A stretch of 37,082 nucleotides of DNA from JADJAH01 sp964615795 (GTDB lineage: Bacteria; Bacteroidota; Ignavibacteria; Tepidaquicellales; Tepidaquicellaceae), in the NCBI GenBank assembly GCA_964615795.1, contig CAZTQR010000030.1, positions 1 to 37,082 on the forward strand. Direction: 5' to 3'. Shown here in pieces: positions 31,495 to 37,082 of the stretch (the first letter of the stretch is position 1; each line of letters opens with the position of its first letter). The position numbers were made by a program, and so were the translations under genes. The notes beneath the pieces are model-generated. The model had not been told where the DNA came from. It ran no database searches and was given only the letters and a program-made list of their open reading frames with translations.

Positions 31495-32577
31495 TTGAAG
31501 AAGACAGCATTTTACAATATTCACAAATCACTTGGAGCAAAGATCGTGCCTTTTGCAGGATTTGAAATGCCTGTACAATATGAAGGCATTATTGCCGAAC
31601 ATAAGGCGGTGCGCGAGTCAGTGGGCGTGTTTGACGTATCTCACATGGGCGAGGTTGAAGTACGGGGAAAAGATGCATTTGACTTTGTTCAGAGGCTTAC
31701 TACCAACGACGTGTCCAAACTTGCGGAGGGTGATGTTCAGTATTCCGCAATGTGCCTGAAGAACGGCGGCATTGTTGACGACCTGCTTGTCTATAACATG
31801 GGAGATCATTACATGCTGGTGATCAATGCATCGAACATTGAGAAGGACCTGAAGTGGATGCAGGAGAATGTTTCCGGCGATGTAACTCTGAAGAACATTT
31901 CCGATGATATCTCACTTATTGCGGTTCAGGGCAGGAACTCGATCCATACACTGCAGAAGCTGACCGATATTGATCTTTCGGCGATAGAGTATTACAAGTT
32001 CAGGAAAGGAAAAGTTGCCGGACAGGACGTGATCATTTCCCATACCGGTTACACCGGGGAGAAAGTGTGTTTTGAAATTTACTCCTCGTCAGATGTTGCG
32101 GCATCGGAAGCTTTATGGAATGCAATATTTGATGCGGGCAGGGAATACGGGATCAAACCTGCGGGCCTTGGCGCACGCGACACATTGCGGCTCGAATACG
32201 CATTCCGGCTTTACGGCAATGATATGGATGAGAACTACAACACCATTCAGGCAGGACTTGGCTGGATCACCAAGGTTGACAAAGGCGACTTCAACGGCAG
32301 AGAGGCGATCCTTAATGAGAAGGCAAACCCCGGTAAGAAGCTTGTCGGATTCGTTATGGAAGACCGGATGATCGCAAGGCACGGACAGGAAGTTTACTCA
32401 GGCGATACAAAGATCGGCGTGGTTACCAGCGGAAGCATGTCGCCTGTGCTTAACAGGAACATCGGGCTTGCTTACATAGACAAAGGATACAACAAGACCG
32501 GATCACCCATTGAGATCATGCTTCGGGACAGGAAGCTCAAAGCGACAATTGTAAAGACACCGTTTCTCGGAAATTGA
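31495..32577 (+). CDS. gcvT: Glycine cleavage system T protein (aminomethyltransferase)
   Basis: GcvT takes the aminomethyl group from the H protein and passes the one-carbon unit to tetrahydrofolate, releasing ammonia. The 360-residue product is of typical length. 'IVPFAGFEMPVQY' (17-29), 'GVFDVSHMGE' (44-53) and 'NGGIVDDLLVY' (90-100, catalytic Asp96) are family signatures. 'LGARDTLRLEYAFRLYGND' forms the folate-binding region, and a C-terminal beta-barrel follows. The TTG start is needed because the next Met (residue 25) falls inside the conserved N-terminal motif. gcvH and gcvP are not nearby. Glycine made by Kbl could be a substrate. Confidence 0.95.
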   Translation: MKKTAFYNIHKSLGAKIVPFAGFEMPVQYEGIIAEHKAVRESVGVFDVSHMGEVEVRGKDAFDFVQRLTTNDVSKLAEGDVQYSAMCLKNGGIVDDLLVYNMGDHYMLVINASNIEKDLKWMQENVSGDVTLKNISDDISLIAVQGRNSIHTLQKLTDIDLSAIEYYKFRKGKVAGQDVIISHTGYTGEKVCFEIYSSSDVAASEALWNAIFDAGREYGIKPAGLGARDTLRLEYAFRLYGNDMDENYNTIQAGLGWITKVDKGDFNGREAILNEKANPGKKLVGFVMEDRMIARHGQEVYSGDTKIGVVTSGSMSPVLNRNIGLAYIDKGYNKTGSPIEIMLRDRKLKATIVKTPFLGN

Positions 32578-32596
32578 ATTTAAAGGGCATTAACAC

Positions 32597-33430
32597 TTGA
32601 TAAAGCGAATTGAAGTACTCTTGTCACTGGCACAGCTCACGGACGAGCTTCTGCTGAAAGACAAGAACATCATTATCCTCGATGTACTGCGTGCAACGAC
32701 AACGATGACTATCGCGCTTGCAAACGGCGCAAAGGAGATAATTCCGACTGAAAGCATCGCGACCGCTGTGCGTGTGGCAAAAGGTTCAAAGAATTCAGTT
32801 CTTTGCGGAGAGCGAAACGGCAAGGTCATTGACGGCTTTAAGCTCGGCAATTCGCCTCTTGAATATTCCCCGGAGGTTGTGAAGGACAAGGCATTGATTT
32901 TCAACACAACCAACGGAACGCAGGCGATCATGAAATCGAAGTTTGCGAAGAACTGCCTACTCGGAAGTTTCGTGAACATGTCTGCCATTGTTGAATATGT
33001 CAATGCTTTGGATGAAGATTTTACGGTCATCTGTTCGGGTAAGCTAAACGACTTCTGCCTTGAAGATGCCGTTTGCGCAGGAATGCTTCTGAGCAAGCTT
33101 AGCGCCGGAAGGGCACTTGAGTTCAGGGATTCGGAGATCGCAGCAATGAACCTGTGCAATGACCTTGCGATGCTGCTTAATGTGCCTTCGCAGGAGAAAA
33201 TACTGCGGCTGTTCAATCTTTGCGAACACGGCAGGTATCTCGGCCAGCTTGGATTCGGAAGCGACCTTGAGATCTGTTCGAAGATTGATTCTTACCCTTT
33301 CATACCAATGCTCAGAAACGGAGTGATCAGACTTAAGGAGCAGTTCGAAGGCGAGAGCGATCAGAAAGCAAAGATGAAGAGAGTCAACATCGGCATAAAG
33401 CATCAGGAGAAACAGCGTCAGAGCGATTGA
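32597..33430 (+). CDS. comB: 2-phosphosulfolactate phosphatase family protein (ComB-like)
   Basis: ComB hydrolyses 2-phosphosulfolactate to sulfolactate in coenzyme M synthesis of methanogens, and homologues occur in many bacteria with no known coenzyme M. The 277-residue product has the family blocks 'IILDVLRATTTM' (26-37), 'CGERNGKVIDGFKLGNSP' (69-86), 'IFNTTNGTQAI' and 'ICSGKLNDFCLEDA', with many acidic metal ligands. The N-terminal TTG start has AAAGGG about 10 nt upstream. After about residue 250 the tail is basic and probably disordered. The bacterial role is unclear. It sits 19 bp after gcvT and 27 bp before ftsK in what looks like one operon. Confidence 0.85.
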   Translation: MIKRIEVLLSLAQLTDELLLKDKNIIILDVLRATTTMTIALANGAKEIIPTESIATAVRVAKGSKNSVLCGERNGKVIDGFKLGNSPLEYSPEVVKDKALIFNTTNGTQAIMKSKFAKNCLLGSFVNMSAIVEYVNALDEDFTVICSGKLNDFCLEDAVCAGMLLSKLSAGRALEFRDSEIAAMNLCNDLAMLLNVPSQEKILRLFNLCEHGRYLGQLGFGSDLEICSKIDSYPFIPMLRNGVIRLKEQFEGESDQKAKMKRVNIGIKHQEKQRQSD

Positions 33431-33457
33431 CGCATCTTTCAATCAACTTTTCGGTGA

Positions 33458-36019
33458 ATGAAAAGAAGCAAATTGGCCGAAAGGCGGACAGGCAGAAAGA
33501 AACCCGCCGGCAGTAAGTCAGGCGCTGACAGGCTGTCAAAACACGAGGACTTCAGCATCTCGCCGGAAGTGAAGATGCAGTTTCTGGGTTTCCTGTTTGC
33601 ACTTTTCGGACTTCTTCTCTTTCTCTCAATAGTCTCCTACAATCCGAAAGACCAGGCAACGCTTCAGAGCCTGAGATTCATAGACATCTTCAGGAAGGAA
33701 GCATATTCATCCGCTTACGTTACATTCAACTGGCTCGGCATTGCCGGTGCGTATGCGTCAGAGTTCTTTGTTGCCGGATTCTTCGGCTACTTCTCCGTCA
33801 TCATATCTGTAATAGTCTTTGCGGTCGGACTCAAGTTCATTCTTAAGAAGCCTGCAGGAAGGACCATACAGTTCAGCATTTACTCATTCCTTGCAATGAT
33901 CTCAGCCGCCTCGCTGTTTGGCCTCGCAGGAATGATCTTCGGCAAGGATAGCATTTCACCTTCACTGAGCGGCACTTCAGGCGATTTTACGGCAAGCATT
34001 CTGCATCAGACAATGGGGAGCGTAGGAGCTTCGATACTTCTGGTACTTTCTACAGGCCTTTTCATTTTACTTGCAATAGACGGGAACATTCTCAGGAGTT
34101 ATGCCAAATTCAGAAATTTCATAGAGGCCTCGATTGAGAAATACAGGGAGGAAAAGCAGGCGCTTGCCGAGAAGAGGGAGAATTCCCTGCAGGTTACTTC
34201 AGACGCAGGCGGAACATCCACAGAGACAGATGACGAACTTGACAAGAAGGCGATCGAAGACCTTATGAAAGAAAGGAACAGGATACTCAGCACAAAGAAG
34301 GCACAAAAGAGAACGACTGCGGAGACCGATGAGCCGAAGATCAAGGAAACTGAGATAAACCGTCCTGTGCCGGCTGACATAGTGATTACAGAGAAAAAGC
34401 CGAAGCAAAAAATTGCCGGGCCGGTACTTGTTTCCGGTTCTCTCAAAGCCGAAGGCGACGAGATAGACATCAATCCCGAAAATTCAAACGAAGTTGATGC
34501 TTTGCAAAGCAACAGTGAGGATGACTTTGTGGAAGAGAAACTGAGCGCGTATATGAAACCGCATACCGAACTCCTCACTGAGCCGACCAAAGAGGAATTT
34601 GAGTCAATACCCGATGAAGAGCTGACTCAAAACGGGAGACTTCTGCAGGAGAAGCTTCTCAAGTTCGGAATTGAGATCGAGAAAGTGTTTGCCACACCGG
34701 GACCGGTTGTAACGCTTTACGAGCTTGTTCCCGCACCCGACGTGAAGCTGTCAAAGATAGAATCTCTTCAGGACGACATCGCCCTCGCCATGAAAGCAAA
34801 GGGAATTCGGATGATCATTCCGATTCCCGGAAAGGGAACTGTAGGTGTCGAGATTCCCAACCGCAAGGCACAGCTTGTAAGGATCAAGTCGCTGTTGAGC
34901 TCGCAGAAATTTCATGCAAGCAACAAACACCTTCCTGTTGCATTCGGGAAGACAATTGACGGCGAAGTGTTCATAGACGACCTTGCCAAGATGCCGCATC
35001 TTCTGATAGCAGGTGCTACGGGTTCAGGAAAGAGCGTTGGAATAAACACGATCATTGCAAGCCTGCTTTACAAAATGCATCCTTCTGATCTCAAGTTTGT
35101 AATGATCGATCCGAAGAAGATAGAACTGAGTTTGTATTCAAAGTTGAAAAAGCACTTCCTCGCCACGTCAACCGACATAAATGAAAGCATTGTAACGAGC
35201 CCGTCAAATGCTGTTTCGATTCTGAAGAGCGTGGAGTCAGAGATGGAAATGCGGTACAACAAACTCGCAAATGCCGGCGTCAGGAATATTGAAGCCTATA
35301 ATCAGAAGCATGCCGAAGGAAAGCTGAAGAATACGGATGTGATCAGGCATAAGAAAATGCCGTACATAGTTGTGATAATTGACGAGCTTGCGGACCTTAT
35401 GATAACGGCAAAGCGGGAGATAGAAGAACCGATCGCCAGGATTGCGCAAATGGCAAGGGCTGTAGGCATTCACCTTATTGTTGCAACCCAAAGGCCGTCA
35501 GTGGATGTGATCACAGGAGTGATAAAGGCAAACTTCCCGGTGAGGATCGCATATCAGGTTGCATCCAAGGTTGATTCAAGGACCATCCTCGACATGGGCG
35601 GAGCGGACCAGCTCTTGCGAAACGGAGACATGCTTTACCTTTCATCTGCATCTTCAAAACCAATAAGAATTCAGAATGCATTCATTTCCACCGATGAATG
35701 CGAGAAAGTGGCGGAGTACATTGAAGCACAGGACGGCTTTACAAAGCCATATCTGCTTCCATCCATACTTGAAAGAAAATCTTCTTCAGGCGGAGACCTT
35801 GAAGACCGCGACGAACTCTTTGAAGATGCGGCAAGGCTGATCTTCAGCCTTCAGCAATGCTCGACATCAACACTTCAGAGAAGACTCAAGCTTGGCTACG
35901 CAAGGGCCGCGAGGATAGTTGACCAGCTTGAAGAAGCCGGCATAGTGGGTCCGAAGAACGGCGCCAATGCAAGAGAAGTGCTTGTGAACGACGAAAGCGA
36001 ACTTGAAAGCATACTGTAA
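33458..36019 (+). CDS. ftsK: DNA translocase FtsK/SpoIIIE
   Basis: FtsK anchors at the division septum and pumps DNA to clear and resolve chromosomes. The 853-residue product has a basic N-terminus and four transmembrane segments (about 41-60, 92-125, 138-162 and 185-207). A charged linker of about 150 residues follows (210-360). The motor comprises an alpha domain with 'FGIEIEKVFATPGPVVTLYE' and a RecA-like beta domain with Walker A 'GATGSGKS' (near 516-523) and Walker B 'YIVVIIDELADLM'. The C-terminal gamma winged helix ('TSTLQRRLKLGYARAARIVD') reads polar KOPS-type sequences. All parts are intact. The linker is short compared with E. coli FtsK (1329 residues). Confidence 0.96.
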   Translation: MKRSKLAERRTGRKKPAGSKSGADRLSKHEDFSISPEVKMQFLGFLFALFGLLLFLSIVSYNPKDQATLQSLRFIDIFRKEAYSSAYVTFNWLGIAGAYASEFFVAGFFGYFSVIISVIVFAVGLKFILKKPAGRTIQFSIYSFLAMISAASLFGLAGMIFGKDSISPSLSGTSGDFTASILHQTMGSVGASILLVLSTGLFILLAIDGNILRSYAKFRNFIEASIEKYREEKQALAEKRENSLQVTSDAGGTSTETDDELDKKAIEDLMKERNRILSTKKAQKRTTAETDEPKIKETEINRPVPADIVITEKKPKQKIAGPVLVSGSLKAEGDEIDINPENSNEVDALQSNSEDDFVEEKLSAYMKPHTELLTEPTKEEFESIPDEELTQNGRLLQEKLLKFGIEIEKVFATPGPVVTLYELVPAPDVKLSKIESLQDDIALAMKAKGIRMIIPIPGKGTVGVEIPNRKAQLVRIKSLLSSQKFHASNKHLPVAFGKTIDGEVFIDDLAKMPHLLIAGATGSGKSVGINTIIASLLYKMHPSDLKFVMIDPKKIELSLYSKLKKHFLATSTDINESIVTSPSNAVSILKSVESEMEMRYNKLANAGVRNIEAYNQKHAEGKLKNTDVIRHKKMPYIVVIIDELADLMITAKREIEEPIARIAQMARAVGIHLIVATQRPSVDVITGVIKANFPVRIAYQVASKVDSRTILDMGGADQLLRNGDMLYLSSASSKPIRIQNAFISTDECEKVAEYIEAQDGFTKPYLLPSILERKSSSGGDLEDRDELFEDAARLIFSLQQCSTSTLQRRLKLGYARAARIVDQLEEAGIVGPKNGANAREVLVNDESELESIL

Positions 36020-36122
36020 GAATTAAGCTCAGCTTCCTATTCTCGCCAATACCGGATTGCAGTGTGCAGTCAGTTAGTTTCATTTGCAGATCAAGAGATC
36101 TTGTGTACAGGTTACCTGATTG

Positions 36123-37082
36123 CTATTCCCACTTGAAAACCTTCGCGGCAATAAAGTAAAGCACAACTCCCCAGCCGAGCAGTATTCCTATCTCGGGCAG
36201 TACGTCAAAAAGCGTTGCGCCTTCGAAAGAGATCCTGCGCAGGGCCTCATTTAGGTAAGTGAGCGGAAGAACCTTGCTCACCGGCTGAAGCCATTCGGGA
36301 AAGTTTGAGATCGGAAAGAATGTTCCGGCGAGCAGGAACTGCGGCAGAGTGATGAGGTTTGCAATCGGCGGCACAGTGCTTTCGCTTTTGGCGATGCCTG
36401 AGACAACGAAACCGAATCCAAGAAACACAACAAGCGCGATGGCGGAAAGAAGCATCATGTTGAGAAATGTTGTGAAGCCGTTCACAAGCGTGAAGCCGAA
36501 AAACAGTGCGCCGATCGCTATGATGATGACCGAGCTCATCATGGAGAACGTAAGCCTGCTGATGCATTCGCCGAGTATGATGGCGATCTTGCTGACCGGA
36601 GTTGCAAAGAATCTTTTTATCACAAGAGTCTGGCGAAGTATCAGAAAGATGAACGCCGTTCCGAAGACTCCTGCACTTAGCAGGGAAAAGCCGAGCTGTC
36701 CGGGGAGAATGAAATCTATCATGTTGTACTTCCTTCCTTCAACGACTCTTTCCCTGATTTCGTAAGCCGGTTTTGAATCGCCGGCGCTGTTCATGTTCTG
36801 CTTCATGATCACGTCGTTGAGGATCATCTTAAGAATCGCTCCCCTCTCCCTCGATGCGGCGGATGTTGTAAGCTCCGCTATGAACTCCGGATTGCCTCCG
36901 GGATTGCTCGTGACCTTTACGAGTCCGTCAATATTTCCCTTGCTCAGTTCTGAATTTATCTTTTCCGGCGTCAGGTTCTTTTCAATTTTCAGCGAAGGAA
37001 TTGACGAGATAGCTGTTATGACTGAATTATTCATATCCGTAGCCGGATCAACCGCAACATCAATGCGGAAGGAACCGCCGCT
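36123..37082 (-). CDS. ABC-2 type transporter permease, 5' end outside the window
   Basis: The reading frame stays open past the apparent ATG at 37034 to the window edge ('SGGSFRIDVAVDPATD' precedes it), so this is the C-terminal 320 residues or so of a longer gene. A hydrophilic extracytoplasmic region ('IDGLVKVTSNPGG') is followed by about six transmembrane segments. The ABC-2 signature region 'TVPPIANLITLPQFLLAGTF' and then 'FPEWLQPVSKVLPLTYLNEALR' near the C-terminus is typical of drug/lipid/polysaccharide exporters of the YhhJ/LinearmycinR type with a large periplasmic loop. Substrate is unknown. The ATPase partner would lie outside the window. It converges on ftsK across a 103-bp spacer with no clear terminator. 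Confidence 0.88.
   Translation of the reverse strand, partial: SGGSFRIDVAVDPATDMNNSVITAISSIPSLKIEKNLTPEKINSELSKGNIDGLVKVTSNPGGNPEFIAELTTSAASRERGAILKMILNDVIMKQNMNSAGDSKPAYEIRERVVEGRKYNMIDFILPGQLGFSLLSAGVFGTAFIFLILRQTLVIKRFFATPVSKIAIILGECISRLTFSMMSSVIIIAIGALFFGFTLVNGFTTFLNMMLLSAIALVVFLGFGFVVSGIAKSESTVPPIANLITLPQFLLAGTFFPISNFPEWLQPVSKVLPLTYLNEALRRISFEGATLFDVLPEIGILLGWGVVLYFIAAKVFKWE

Noticed and set aside
32590..33216. 208-codon minus-strand open frame
   Set aside because: It is antisense to the ComB-like gene with no family signature.
1..37082. tRNA genes
   Set aside because: I looked for T-loop sequences (GGTTCGAATCC-like) in the intergenic regions and found none; the GTTCGAACC at 27753 is within purQ and has no cloverleaf.

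Overview
The window looks like a chromosomal segment from a Gram-negative bacterium of the Bacteroidota/Chlorobiota/Ignavibacteriota (FCB) assemblage, probably an uncultured, scaffolded draft genome. The evidence is lipopolysaccharide transport and Kdo genes (lptD, an LptF/G permease, kdsC), a small secreted protein resembling a type IX secretion sorting domain, promoter-like boxes resembling the Bacteroidota TAnnTTTG element, frequent TTG/GTG starts with weak Shine-Dalgarno sites, and two runs of exactly 100 N. The phylum assignment is inference; no rRNA or ribosomal protein gene is present to fix it.

Positions 1-2400 are accessory and decayed. They hold one short secreted ORF, an internally deleted IS3-type transposase remnant, a 21-bp minisatellite and an array of palindromic units of about 110 bp. 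Each array is broken by a 100-N gap, so its true length is unknown. From 2475 onward the window is dense core genome.

2475-9280: a CBS-pair protein, a BchI/MoxR-like AAA+ ATPase, lptD and dapF on the plus strand, then a convergent outer-membrane beta-barrel gene. 9618-15433: the pyruvate dehydrogenase set, with lpdA (E3) and arfB on plus facing aceE-aceF (E1-E2) on minus. 15624-19524: a class I aminotransferase, a DinB-fold protein and a PAP2 phosphatase on plus, then kdsC and nth on minus. 19786-25396: kbl, an LptF/G permease, the SRP RNA gene (ffs), a Gfo/Idh/MocA oxidoreductase and a PhoB/PhoR-type two-component pair, all on plus. 25402-30625: a minus-strand run that reads, in transcription order, holA, ECF sigma factor, putative membrane anti-sigma partner, purS, purQ, tatA, gatA. 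30835-36019: a tight plus-strand run of transaldolase, gcvT, comB-like and ftsK. The right edge cuts an ABC-2 permease gene on the minus strand.

Functionally this is central metabolism (pyruvate oxidation, glycine/threonine and one-carbon metabolism, purine and lysine/peptidoglycan precursor synthesis), envelope construction and cell division or chromosome segregation. I found no defence system, phage, CRISPR array or biosynthetic cluster. The most interesting leads are a sigma/anti-sigma pair with no recognisable zinc anti-sigma motif, a candidate structured RNA between holA and the transaldolase gene, the ffs-oxidoreductase junction, a beta-barrel with a charged helical insertion, a repeated promoter-like element, and the two collapsed repeat arrays.
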